Below are positions 17,774 to 25,965 of a DNA stretch of 56,014 nucleotides, in pieces; the stretch's first letter is position 1, and every line of letters begins with the position of its first letter. The position numbers and the translations under genes were made by a program. Origin of the DNA: an uncultured Pelagibacteraceae bacterium (GTDB taxonomy: Bacteria; Pseudomonadota; Alphaproteobacteria; Pelagibacterales; Pelagibacteraceae); assembly GCA_902635845.1 (NCBI GenBank), contig CACPPK010000005.1, positions 1-56,014 on the forward strand, written 5' to 3'. The notes under the pieces are model-generated. The model ran no database searches. It was not told the origin of the DNA and worked only from the letters and a program-made list of their open reading frames with translations.

Positions 17774-19010
17774 TTACGAAAAATCAAAAACAATTTTAAA
17801 AAAAGCCAAAATTAAAATTAAAGACGAAACTATAAAGAGTATAAATTCTCTAAATAGAGTAGTTTCTACCAATATTTATTCTAATATAAATTATCCAGCA
17901 GGAGATAACGCTGCATTTGATGGTTATGCAATTAATTCAAAAGATACTAATGGATTAAAAAAAAAATTACCAAAAAAATTTAAAATTATTGGTTCAATTG
18001 CTGCAGGAATGAAACCTTTTAAAAAAAAGATAAAAAAATTTGATACCGCAGAAATAATGACTGGAGGAATTATCCCAAAGGGTTTTGACACAATTATTCC
18101 CATAGAACAAATAATTTTTACGCCTAATAAAAAATATATTTTAATTGACCAAAAAATAAACAAATTTAATCACGTTAGGTTTGCAGGCTCAGATTATAAA
18201 AAAGGGGAGGTTATAATAAACAAAAATACAATTGTTCAACCAAACCATATTTTAGCTTTTAAAAGTTTAGGCATTAAAAAAATTAAAGTAAAAAAAAGAA
18301 TTAACATATTATTTTTTTCAACTGGAAACGAAATATCAGACAAAGATAATATTCCAAATTGGATGGTAAGAAATTCTAATACACATTATATTAAAAACCT
18401 AAATCAAAATTTTTTATTTAATTTTAAAAGTGGAAGCATATTAAGAGATAATCATCAAAATATTTTTAAACAAAAAATAAATAAATTAATTAAATCTAAA
18501 GATGATATTATTATTACGTCAGGTGCAGTGTCTGCAGGTAAGTTTGATTTTATACCGGATGTTGTTAAAAAATTTAAGTTATCAAGTTACTTTAAAAGTG
18601 CTGCAATAAGGCCTGGAAAACCAATAATGTTTGCAAAAATCAAAGGGAAAGAAAAGGCGATATTCGGACTCCCTGGAAATCCAATTTCTTCAGCTGCATG
18701 TTTTAGATTTTTTGTAATTCCATATATTTTAAATGCCTTAGGATTATCAGAAGAAAAACCAATTAAAGCTATTTTGACGAATGGTTTTAATAAAAAAAAG
18801 AATTTCACAAGATTTGTAAAGAGCCAATTAAGCACAACTAAAAATGGAAAACTAAATGTTGAAATTTTAAAAGGTCAAGAGTCTTTTAGAATTAAATCAT
18901 TTGTAAATTCAAATATTTGGGTTTTGTTACCAGCGGGTAAATCAAAATTTAAAAAGGGAGATATCGTTGATTGCTTTTTCCCCAACCTTTCAAACCAAAA
19001 TTTAGTTTAG
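17766..19010 (+). CDS. moeA: Molybdopterin molybdenumtransferase MoeA
   Basis: Inserts molybdate into adenylylated molybdopterin. The 414 residues follow the MoeA domain order: NYPAGDNAAFDGYAI near the N-terminus, TGGIIPKGFDTIIPIEQ, the MoaB-like domain with ITSGAVSAGKFDF and GLPGNPIS, and a C-terminal beta domain. The gene is unusually Lys-rich and full of A-runs of seven to ten bases, common in the less constrained genes of this genome; the frame is nevertheless intact. Translation is coupled to mobA by an 8-base overlap. Confidence 0.94.
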   Translation: MISYEKSKTILKKAKIKIKDETIKSINSLNRVVSTNIYSNINYPAGDNAAFDGYAINSKDTNGLKKKLPKKFKIIGSIAAGMKPFKKKIKKFDTAEIMTGGIIPKGFDTIIPIEQIIFTPNKKYILIDQKINKFNHVRFAGSDYKKGEVIINKNTIVQPNHILAFKSLGIKKIKVKKRINILFFSTGNEISDKDNIPNWMVRNSNTHYIKNLNQNFLFNFKSGSILRDNHQNIFKQKINKLIKSKDDIIITSGAVSAGKFDFIPDVVKKFKLSSYFKSAAIRPGKPIMFAKIKGKEKAIFGLPGNPISSAACFRFFVIPYILNALGLSEEKPIKAILTNGFNKKKNFTRFVKSQLSTTKNGKLNVEILKGQESFRIKSFVNSNIWVLLPAGKSKFKKGDIVDCFFPNLSNQNLV

Positions 19011-19059
19011 AAACGTATTTTTGTTGTAGAAAATTCTATTTACAATTAGATTTCTCATT

Positions 19060-19965
19060 ATGTTAGAGTTGAGAAATCCAAGAATAGCCATTCCCGTTGT
19101 ACTTTTTGCTGGTCTTTTATGGTCGTTTGGCCCATTAGTAGTTCGATACATGGATAATCCTCAATTTGTACCTTGGCAGTATATTTTTGGCAGAGGTTTA
19201 ACAATTTTCATCCTATTAAATCTTTATTTATTTTTCGAGGAAGGAAAAAATTTTTACAAAAACTATTATAAAATAGGTTTATCTGGAGCAATCGGTGGAT
19301 CTGGATTGGGGATCGCTATGATTACATTTATTTATTCAATTACAAATACTAGTGCTGCAGTTACTTTGCTTTGTTTGGCAGCAATGCCTTTTTTTACAGC
19401 ATTGTTGGCATTTTTATTTTTAAGAGAAAAAATTTCTTTCAATGTATGGATATCAATAATAATTGCAACAGTTGGAATTATTATTATGGCACTTGGAAAT
19501 ACTGGTGAAAAATCATTAATTGGTTTTGTATTTGGTTTAACTTCTTCAATTGGTTTCTCAGTTTTTTCTGTAACTCTAAGATGGAGAAAAGAAACACCAA
19601 AATTTACAACTGTAGCTTTTGCAGGTTTCTTTTGTTTTGTTTTTGCAACAATTATGATTTTATCAAACAACTTAGTTTTCTTTTCTTCTAGCTATAATGG
19701 AGCTTTATTTTCTTTGCATGGGACACTAGTTTGTTTTGGTTTAATCTTATATTCAATTGGATCTAAAGCGATACCGGCAGCAGAATTGACTCTATTATCT
19801 CTAACTGAAGTTGTAGGTGGAATTTTTTGGGTTTGGTTGCCGTTATTTGGCATTAATGAAGTACCGTCTACTAATACTATAATTGGCGGCTTTTTTCTTT
19901 TTGTATCTATATTTTATTACAGTTTAATAATGCGATGGAATAAAAGATATATAGCATTAAATTAA
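19060..19965 (+). CDS. DMT/EamA-family permease, first gene of the guanidino operon
   Basis: 301-residue transporter of the drug/metabolite superfamily with about ten membrane helices in two EamA repeats (first repeat from LLWSFGPLVVRY to the AALLFLREKISFN-like end, second from about residue 150). The substrate cannot be read from the sequence. The creatinase ATG follows its stop by a single base and the amidinotransferase gene follows that, so it probably imports or exports the guanidino compound, amino acid or product handled by these enzymes. A 49-base gap separates it from moeA and would hold the operon promoter. Confidence 0.88.
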   Translation: MLELRNPRIAIPVVLFAGLLWSFGPLVVRYMDNPQFVPWQYIFGRGLTIFILLNLYLFFEEGKNFYKNYYKIGLSGAIGGSGLGIAMITFIYSITNTSAAVTLLCLAAMPFFTALLAFLFLREKISFNVWISIIIATVGIIIMALGNTGEKSLIGFVFGLTSSIGFSVFSVTLRWRKETPKFTTVAFAGFFCFVFATIMILSNNLVFFSSSYNGALFSLHGTLVCFGLILYSIGSKAIPAAELTLLSLTEVVGGIFWVWLPLFGINEVPSTNTIIGGFFLFVSIFYYSLIMRWNKRYIALN

Positions 19966-19966
19966 T

Positions 19967-21184
19967 ATGGAACGACCAGACTTTTTTGAACTTAAAAATG
20001 GTGAAAAAGTAAAATTACCATTTACAGATAAAGAATACAACGATCGAGTAAATAAACTTAGATCAGTGATGAATAAAAATAAACTTGATATGGTTATTTT
20101 AACATCTATGCATAACGTTGCATATTATACTGGTTTTATTTATTGCTCTTTTGGTAGACCATATGGATGTGTCATCACTCAAAATAAAATTTCAACAATT
20201 TCAGCCAACATTGATGCAAGTCAACCATGGCGTAGATCCCATTGTGATAACGTTATTTATACTGATTGGAAAAGGGATAATTTTTTAAGAGCCATTGTTT
20301 CAATTATAGGAAGGGATGAACCTCCAAAAAATATTGGAATTGAAAATGATCATGTCACGTTAGATATGCGAGAAAAAATAGGGTCTATTTTTACTTTCTC
20401 TGTGTTTAGCGATGTTTCAAAAGATTTAATGAAACTTAGAATGATTAAATCAAACGAAGAAATAGAGATCATTAGAAATGGTGCAAGAATTGCAGACATT
20501 GGTGGTGAAGAAATAGTTAAAAATATTAGAGAAGATAATACAGAGATCGAAGTAGCGATAGCAGCAAGAGATAGAATGGAAAGAGAGATTGTTAAAAGTT
20601 ATCCAGGCGCAGAGTACATGGATACTTGGGTATGGTTTCAATCTGGTATCAATACAGATGGAGCTCACAATCCAAAGACTAATAGAAAATTAGTTAAAGG
20701 AGATATTTTATCTTTAAATACTTTTCCAATGATCTCAGGATACTACACTGCACTAGAGCGAACTTTGTTTTTGGATCATGCAGATGATGCCTCTCTTAAA
20801 GCTTGGGAAGCAAATGTTAAAGTTCACAAACGTGGATTAGAATTGATTAAACCAGGTGTTAAATGTTCAGATATTTGTCATGAATTAAATGAATTGTTTG
20901 CTGAACTTGGTTACCTTCAGTATCGAACATTTGGTTATGGACATTCGTTTGGTATGCTTTCACACTTTTATGGAAGAGAAGCTGGTTTAGAATTAAGAGA
21001 AGATATTGATACTGTTCTTGGGGAAAATATGGTCGTGTCGATGGAGCCAATGATCATGATCCCAGAGGGCAATCCTGGTGCAGGTGGATATAGAGAACAC
21101 GATATTTTGGTGATTGGTAAAGATGGAGCAGAAAATATTACAAAATTTCCTTTCGGGCCTGAGCATAATATTATAAAAAACTAA
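19967..21184 (+). CDS. Creatinase (creatine amidinohydrolase), M24 family
   Basis: Pita-bread-fold enzyme hydrolysing creatine to sarcosine and urea without metal. The 405 residues match the ~403-residue Pseudomonas creatinase nearly end to end. From memory of that enzyme, the active-site residues are all present: F62 and R64 in CSFGRPYG, H234 in GINTDGAHNP (catalytic base, His232 there), Y260 and E264 in GYYTALERT, H326, R337 in HFYGREAG, E360 in SMEPM and H378 in YREHD. The metal ligands of true Xaa-Pro peptidases are not present as a full set. It is followed 5 bases later by an arginine:glycine amidinotransferase-like gene. Guanidinoacetate is an alternative substrate. Confidence 0.9.
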   Translation: MERPDFFELKNGEKVKLPFTDKEYNDRVNKLRSVMNKNKLDMVILTSMHNVAYYTGFIYCSFGRPYGCVITQNKISTISANIDASQPWRRSHCDNVIYTDWKRDNFLRAIVSIIGRDEPPKNIGIENDHVTLDMREKIGSIFTFSVFSDVSKDLMKLRMIKSNEEIEIIRNGARIADIGGEEIVKNIREDNTEIEVAIAARDRMEREIVKSYPGAEYMDTWVWFQSGINTDGAHNPKTNRKLVKGDILSLNTFPMISGYYTALERTLFLDHADDASLKAWEANVKVHKRGLELIKPGVKCSDICHELNELFAELGYLQYRTFGYGHSFGMLSHFYGREAGLELREDIDTVLGENMVVSMEPMIMIPEGNPGAGGYREHDILVIGKDGAENITKFPFGPEHNIIKN

Positions 21185-21189
21185 TCTTT

Positions 21190-22305
21190 ATGAGCGAGAA
21201 CAAAACTATTGTTAATAGTTGGAATGAGTGGGATCCGTTAAAACATGTAATTGTTGGAAGAGCGGATGGAACTTGTATACCAGCCCCAGAGCCTGCTTTG
21301 GATGCAAAAGTTCCTGAAGATAGTGATATGCGGGGTCAGTTTGGTCCAAGAACTAAAGATACTGTCGATAAAGCAAATGAATTATTAGATAACTTTTCAA
21401 ACATGCTTGAAAAAAGAGGCATTAAAGTTGATAGACCGACACCAATAGATTTTAATCAAAAAACTTCCACACCTGATTGGGAAGCTGAAACAATGTTTGG
21501 CTGCATGCCTCCAAGGGATGTTTTGTTAACAGTGGGTAATGAGATCTTAGAAGCTACAATGAGTTATCGTTGTCGTTGGTTTGAATATTTATGTTACCGA
21601 CCACTTTTAAAAGATTATTATAATCAAGATCCTAATATGAGACACGAGTCTGCTCCAAAGCCAAGATTAACAGATGCAGATTATAGAAAAGATTATTTAT
21701 CAGATAAAATAGGCGTTCAAAAAAGACTAGAGTGGACTGAAAAAAAATATTTTGTAACTACTGAAGAAGAGCCATTGTTTGATGCAGCAGACGTATTAAG
21801 ATTTGGTAAAGATTTAGTTGTTCAACATGGTTTTACAACAAATTTAAAAGGAATTGATTGGCTAAAGAGACATTATAAAGATCACAGAGTTCATGCAGTT
21901 AACTTCCCAGGCGATCCTTATCCAATTCATATTGATGCAACCTTTACCCCTATTAAAGAGGGTTTAATTATTAATAACCCGCAAAGAAGACTTCCTAAGG
22001 AACAAAGAAAATTATTTGAGGATAATGGTTGGGAAATTGTAGATAGTGCACAACCAGCGCACAACGAACCGCCACCATTATGTTATTCATCGACTTGGCT
22101 ATCAATGAATGTTTTAGTATTAGATCCTAAGACTGTATGTGTTGAAAAAAGTGAAATTTATCAAGCTGAACAATTAGATAAATTAGGAATGGAAGTTATA
22201 CCAGTAGAACTTAGAGATGCATACGCTTTTGGGGGAGGGCTTCATTGTTGTACAGCTGATGTTTGTAGAGAAGGCGATTTAAAAGATTATTTTCCAAAAC
22301 AATAA
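21190..22305 (+). CDS. Glycine amidinotransferase (AGAT)-like enzyme
   Basis: Transfers the amidino group of arginine to an amine acceptor (glycine in AGAT, giving guanidinoacetate and ornithine). The 371 residues align by eye with human AGAT: FGCMPPRDVLLTVGNEI at 103-119, FVTTEEEPLFDAAD with D198, PIHIDATF with H247 and D249, SSTWLSMNVLVLD, and the C-terminal GGGLHCCTADV with C353 as the nucleophile. These correspond to the Asp, His, Asp and Cys of the known active site. It resembles the glycine enzyme more than the inosamine-phosphate amidinotransferases of streptomycetes, but acceptor choice cannot be settled by inspection. Last gene of the DMT-creatinase-AGAT operon. Confidence 0.9.
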   Translation: MSENKTIVNSWNEWDPLKHVIVGRADGTCIPAPEPALDAKVPEDSDMRGQFGPRTKDTVDKANELLDNFSNMLEKRGIKVDRPTPIDFNQKTSTPDWEAETMFGCMPPRDVLLTVGNEILEATMSYRCRWFEYLCYRPLLKDYYNQDPNMRHESAPKPRLTDADYRKDYLSDKIGVQKRLEWTEKKYFVTTEEEPLFDAADVLRFGKDLVVQHGFTTNLKGIDWLKRHYKDHRVHAVNFPGDPYPIHIDATFTPIKEGLIINNPQRRLPKEQRKLFEDNGWEIVDSAQPAHNEPPPLCYSSTWLSMNVLVLDPKTVCVEKSEIYQAEQLDKLGMEVIPVELRDAYAFGGGLHCCTADVCREGDLKDYFPKQ

Positions 22306-22322
22306 GTTATTTGAAAATAAGT

Positions 22323-22550
22323 TTAACTTGGATTTTGTTTTAAAAATTCAATGTATTTAATAACATCGTTATATTTTTCATCAGGAATATCTTTGTAGCT
22401 TGCATTGAATTTACTTTTTACACATATAGCAACATGTGCGTAAGGGTTTCTTCCTTTAGGGTGATTTGGGTGATCAGGTAATTGACCCACCAAATAATCG
22501 CCAGCTTCCTGAATAATTTTCCAGAGTTTACTTGTATTTTCTTTATTCAT
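22323..22550 (-). CDS. Small conserved-looking protein of unknown function (75 aa)
   Basis: I do not recognise this family. It is hydrophilic, with no signal peptide or membrane helix. The centre has a His/Pro-rich motif QLPDHPNHPKGRNPYAHV followed by a conserved-looking ICVKSKF and a C-terminal helix (KYNDVIKYIEFLKQ). Codon use matches the neighbours and the reading frame starts 11 bases after the stop of the 155-residue unknown, so it is very likely a genuine last gene of the PhyH/Gfo operon. The HPNHP motif could bind a metal or a phosphate, but this is only a suggestion. It converges on the amidinotransferase gene with 17 bases between stops. Confidence 0.7.
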   Translation of the reverse strand: MNKENTSKLWKIIQEAGDYLVGQLPDHPNHPKGRNPYAHVAICVKSKFNASYKDIPDEKYNDVIKYIEFLKQNPS

Positions 22551-22561
22551 ATTGATAAATT

Positions 22562-23029
22562 TTATCTAAAAAATAAACTTTTTCTAATATCTATAATTTC
22601 TCTGATCTGTTTTTCTTTAATAGCATTCCAAGAAACAAATAAAGTACATAATTGATATAAGGCAAATATCTCATTTTTTTGATTTTGAGACAAATCACTA
22701 TCTGCCTCTACATAATTTTCAAAATAAGAAATATTATTTCTTGCACAGTTTAAATAATATTTACAAGCATCTGTTACTGTAGCAGTTGACCACCAGTTTG
22801 AATCTCTGAAAAGATTGGATATTTCTTGATAGAAAGAATTTGTTTCAGAAATAGTCAAATCTTTCTGAACATTTTCTGAAAATTGATCTAATTCAAATTG
22901 AATTAAAGCCAATATCTTTTTTTCGCTACTTCTCTTCACGAGAAGTTCAATGACATTTTTATATGACATTGATTGGATTTTATTCCAATTATCAAAAAAA
23001 TCATTTGGTGCTTTATTTGAATCTCCCAT
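22562..23029 (-). CDS. Unknown helical cytoplasmic protein (155 aa)
   Basis: No family recognised. The sequence is predicted to be almost entirely alpha-helical and soluble, with aromatic residues clustered in the middle (DSNWWSTATVTDACKYYLNCARNN) and at the end (LYQLCTLFVSWNAIKEKQ). Three cysteines but no CxxC. It begins 2 bases after the stop of the Gfo/Idh/MocA gene and is followed by the 75-residue unknown, so it belongs to the same operon. A helical-bundle accessory or regulatory protein is possible; no catalytic motif is visible. Confidence 0.7.
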   Translation of the reverse strand: MGDSNKAPNDFFDNWNKIQSMSYKNVIELLVKRSSEKKILALIQFELDQFSENVQKDLTISETNSFYQEISNLFRDSNWWSTATVTDACKYYLNCARNNISYFENYVEADSDLSQNQKNEIFALYQLCTLFVSWNAIKEKQIREIIDIRKSLFFR

Positions 23030-23031
23030 GT

Positions 23032-24111
23032 TTAATTATTTAAAGGTAACCAAGAATTATATAAAGGATTATCTTTATTGATTGGAAGTTTAATATTCTT
23101 ATTTTGTCTAGAAGAATCATATACAGCGGTTACAAATTCTAGAGATTTTCTAGCATCTAATAAAGTTACTTCATCACTAGGAGATCCATCAAGTTTATTA
23201 GCAATTTCTTCAAACATACCTGCATACCATGATTTTGGTTTTTTTACTTTTAATAGCACTTCATCTATTTGAGCTTGAGTGATAGGAGCTCTTGGTAAAA
23301 AATCCCATTTATCATCAGCTGGGTTATATGGTTTATCTGGTGATGCACCAGACTCAGCTGTTAATCCCTCAAAACAAAATCGAAGTCTACTAGTATCATT
23401 TGCAGCTCCAAGTGTGATTGAGCTTGTAACCAATGTCCCATTTTCCATTTCAATAGAAAGCGCAGCACAATCCTCAACCTCAATATCATTTACTCTAGTT
23501 GTTAATTTTGCAAAAATATTTGAAACAGGCCCCAAGATCATACTAACTAAATCATGAATATGAATTGAGTGACTTAAAATAGCTCCACCTTGTTCACCTT
23601 TCCAAGTTCCTCTCCAAGGTTTTGAATAATAATCTTTACCTCTATTCCAGTGAGTTTCTAATGAACTAACCAAAGGTTTTCCAGCAAGACCGGATTTGAT
23701 TAATGTTTTTAATTTTGAAATTCCTAGACCATATCGATATTGAAATACTGGGAAAATAATCTTACCCGTTGCTTTACTGATCTTTTCTAATTCGTCTAAT
23801 TCTTTAAGACTTGAAACTAATGGTTTTTCACAAATCACATGCTTTCCAGCTTCCATAGCTTTTTTGCAAGCAGAAAAATGTAGATGGGGTGGGAGACAAA
23901 TATCAATGATATCAATATCTTTCACTTTTAATACATCATCAAAATTTAGAGAAACTTTTATCTCATTATTTGATTGTAATATTTTATCAATAGCTTCCCG
24001 AGTTAAACCACATAAAGTATGAATATTAAATCTTTCAGATACTTTTTGAAAATCTTCAAAATGTTTCGCTCCTATATTGGTTCCAATTATTGCTACTTGA
24101 TATTTTTTCAT
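23032..24111 (-). CDS. Gfo/Idh/MocA family NAD(P)-dependent dehydrogenase (second copy)
   Basis: 359-residue sugar- or polyol-type dehydrogenase. N-terminal Rossmann domain with VAIIGTNIGAKH, the EKP motif (CEKPLVS, residues about 94-100) whose lysine takes part in catalysis, and the C-terminal domain with GGAILSHSIHIHDL carrying the catalytic histidine region. Its start overlaps the upstream Gfo gene by 4 bases. The two dehydrogenases are clearly different sequences, not a recent duplication, so they probably act on successive intermediates. The substrate is not evident. Confidence 0.88.
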   Translation of the reverse strand: MKKYQVAIIGTNIGAKHFEDFQKVSERFNIHTLCGLTREAIDKILQSNNEIKVSLNFDDVLKVKDIDIIDICLPPHLHFSACKKAMEAGKHVICEKPLVSSLKELDELEKISKATGKIIFPVFQYRYGLGISKLKTLIKSGLAGKPLVSSLETHWNRGKDYYSKPWRGTWKGEQGGAILSHSIHIHDLVSMILGPVSNIFAKLTTRVNDIEVEDCAALSIEMENGTLVTSSITLGAANDTSRLRFCFEGLTAESGASPDKPYNPADDKWDFLPRAPITQAQIDEVLLKVKKPKSWYAGMFEEIANKLDGSPSDEVTLLDARKSLEFVTAVYDSSRQNKNIKLPINKDNPLYNSWLPLNN

Positions 24112-25118
24112 TTTTTTTCAGCTTGCTCTTGAGCTTTAATAGCAAGTTCCATTGAAAGATAAGTAAGTCCTTGAGGACATGCAGTTTCTGTTCTATTTAA
24201 AACATCATTAATTAAATTACTAAAGTAGGGTAGCTTAACATTAGAACAATCAATATGTTTAACTTCATCATTATTTGCAAAAAATAAATGATTACCTTTT
24301 TCTGATTTTGCTAAATCTGTATATTTTCTTATTTCAATAAAACCTTTGTCTCCAAGTATTAGCAATCTTCCATCTCCCCAGGTTGGAAGTGCGTCTGGAG
24401 TAAACCAATCCAGGCGAATATAACCATGCCCACCATTACCAGTAAGGTTCACTTCACCAAAATCTTGAAAACCAGGCATATCTCTCTTTGTAGTATTTTC
24501 TACTAATGAGTGGTTGATTTTTGCCTGATTTGAATTCGTAAAAACCAAAAATTGATGAATTTGGTGAGAACCAATATCGGTAATGATTCCTCCATAACTT
24601 TGACGATTATAAAACCAATCAGGTCTTTCATAGTTTCCTTGTCTATGTGGACCTGTACCAATAGTTTGTTTTACTTTTCCTATTTTGCCTTCATTTACTA
24701 ATTCTTCAGCTTTAGCAACTGCAGCAACGTGAAATCTTTCAGAAAAATTTACAGACCATATCTTTCCAGTTTCTTTAACAGTTTTTTTCAAAGTATTTAA
24801 TTGATCTAAGTTAGTACAGCCTGGTTTATCTACCATAACATCTTTACCAGCTTTTAGAGCATCCATTGAATGACCAGCTCTATCTACAGGAATCGAAGAT
24901 ATTAAAATCATATCAATAGATGAGTCATTTAATATTTCCTCTTTATTTTCTTTTCTTTTAATATTTGGATATTTTGAATTAAATTCTTTTAGAGTTAATG
25001 GATCACCTTCAGTCCAAAAATATTCACATTTACATCCTTCTTTTAACATTTCATCTAACATGTCAAAGATATGACCATGATCTATACCTATCACTCCAAG
25101 TTTAATAGTCTTTTTCAT
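24108..25118 (-). CDS. Gfo/Idh/MocA family NAD(P)-dependent dehydrogenase (first copy)
   Basis: 336 residues. The nucleotide-binding start is GVIGIDHGHIFD, a histidine-rich variant of the usual GxGxxG loop, followed by the DKP motif (MVDKPGC, residues about 95-101) and YGGIITDIGSHQIHQF, which supplies the catalytic Asp/His pair. The variant glycine loop still fits a Rossmann turn. It begins 4 bases downstream of the PhyH-like gene and overlaps the second dehydrogenase. The pair with a Fe(II) dioxygenase suggests breakdown of a hydroxylated or cyclic compound; no transporter is in the same operon. Confidence 0.87.
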   Translation of the reverse strand: MKKTIKLGVIGIDHGHIFDMLDEMLKEGCKCEYFWTEGDPLTLKEFNSKYPNIKRKENKEEILNDSSIDMILISSIPVDRAGHSMDALKAGKDVMVDKPGCTNLDQLNTLKKTVKETGKIWSVNFSERFHVAAVAKAEELVNEGKIGKVKQTIGTGPHRQGNYERPDWFYNRQSYGGIITDIGSHQIHQFLVFTNSNQAKINHSLVENTTKRDMPGFQDFGEVNLTGNGGHGYIRLDWFTPDALPTWGDGRLLILGDKGFIEIRKYTDLAKSEKGNHLFFANNDEVKHIDCSNVKLPYFSNLINDVLNRTETACPQGLTYLSMELAIKAQEQAEKK

Positions 25119-25122
25119 CTGG

Positions 25123-25947
25123 TTAGTAAGTTCCTTTTCTATCTGAACCTTTGTAAAATATTTCTTGCAAATAATTATTTTCTCTTATTCTCAAGGATTT
25201 ACCTTCTTCACTCATAAACGAATTAGTACGACCAATTACCTCGTGATAATGAAGCTCATCTTTTCCTCTAGCGATTTGAACACTGTTTTTACCCAAGGTT
25301 TGTTTTACATTTGTACCTATATAGCTTTGGACAACAAAACCAATTCTTCTATCATCACTTTTGTTTATACCTGAGCCATGAACTATTCTTGGATGGTGTA
25401 AAGACATTTGACCAGCTTTAAGCTCTATAGACTTAATCTCATTTTCTGGAACTTCTTCTACTGTTTGGCCACGGGTTAATAGATTCCCTTTGTTAAATTT
25501 TTGGTTATGATCTTTTAGTTCTATATGGGATTTTGGCCACATTCTCATGCAACCATTTTCATTATTGGAGTCTGTAATTGCTATCCATGCAGTAACCCAA
25601 TTGTGAGGTTCTAACCCAATATATTTAGCATCTTGGTGATAGCTTACAAATTCCTCTTGTTTAGGATTTTTTATAAATAAAGTAGTACTACAAACCAAAA
25701 TATTTTTTCCAATAATACTTTCAACAGCATCAAGAATTTTAGAATTATGGACAATCGAGTCTAGTTTAGGAGAAATTAAATGAACATTATATCTGCCAGA
25801 TTTGTCAATTTCATTTGGTATTTCTTTTTCTATCAATTCTATTTCATTTTTTGCTGCTAAGGCCTCTTCTTTTGTCAAAACATCTAAAGGAGCAACATAT
25901 CCTTCTTCATTGTACTGTTTAAGTTGATTTGAATTAAGATAAGTCAT
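25123..25947 (-). CDS. Phytanoyl-CoA dioxygenase (PhyH) family Fe(II)/2-oxoglutarate oxygenase
   Basis: 274-residue jelly-roll dioxygenase. The facial triad is H104 and D106 in SYHQDAKY and H190 in RIVHGSG, with R200/R201 in DDRRIGF as the 2-oxoglutarate anchor; ENGCMRMWPKSH between them is typical of PhyH. First gene of a minus-strand operon with two Gfo/Idh/MocA dehydrogenases and two unknowns. Bacterial PhyH proteins hydroxylate a wide range of small molecules, not phytanoyl-CoA in particular. The ectoine hydroxylase signature is absent. Its start is only 18 bases from the divergent MOSC gene. Confidence 0.9.
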   Translation of the reverse strand: MTYLNSNQLKQYNEEGYVAPLDVLTKEEALAAKNEIELIEKEIPNEIDKSGRYNVHLISPKLDSIVHNSKILDAVESIIGKNILVCSTTLFIKNPKQEEFVSYHQDAKYIGLEPHNWVTAWIAITDSNNENGCMRMWPKSHIELKDHNQKFNKGNLLTRGQTVEEVPENEIKSIELKAGQMSLHHPRIVHGSGINKSDDRRIGFVVQSYIGTNVKQTLGKNSVQIARGKDELHYHEVIGRTNSFMSEEGKSLRIRENNYLQEIFYKGSDRKGTY

Positions 25948-25965
25948 ATTATTTTTAAAGATTAT

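Noticed and set aside
17766..19010. Frameshift in moeA suggested by long A-runs
   Set aside because: The reading frame is continuous with all MoeA blocks in order; the A-runs follow Lys codons.
19967..21184. M24 protein as Xaa-Pro aminopeptidase or DMSP lyase DddP
   Set aside because: The creatinase residues F62, R64 and H234 and near end-to-end similarity to creatinase outweigh the general M24 resemblance, and the amidinotransferase neighbour supports guanidino chemistry.
25123..25947. PhyH protein as ectoine hydroxylase EctD next to an ectoine-type importer
   Set aside because: The EctD signature around its Fe ligand (an FHSDFETWH-type segment) is absent; here the segment is SYHQDAKY. No ect or doe genes are in the window.
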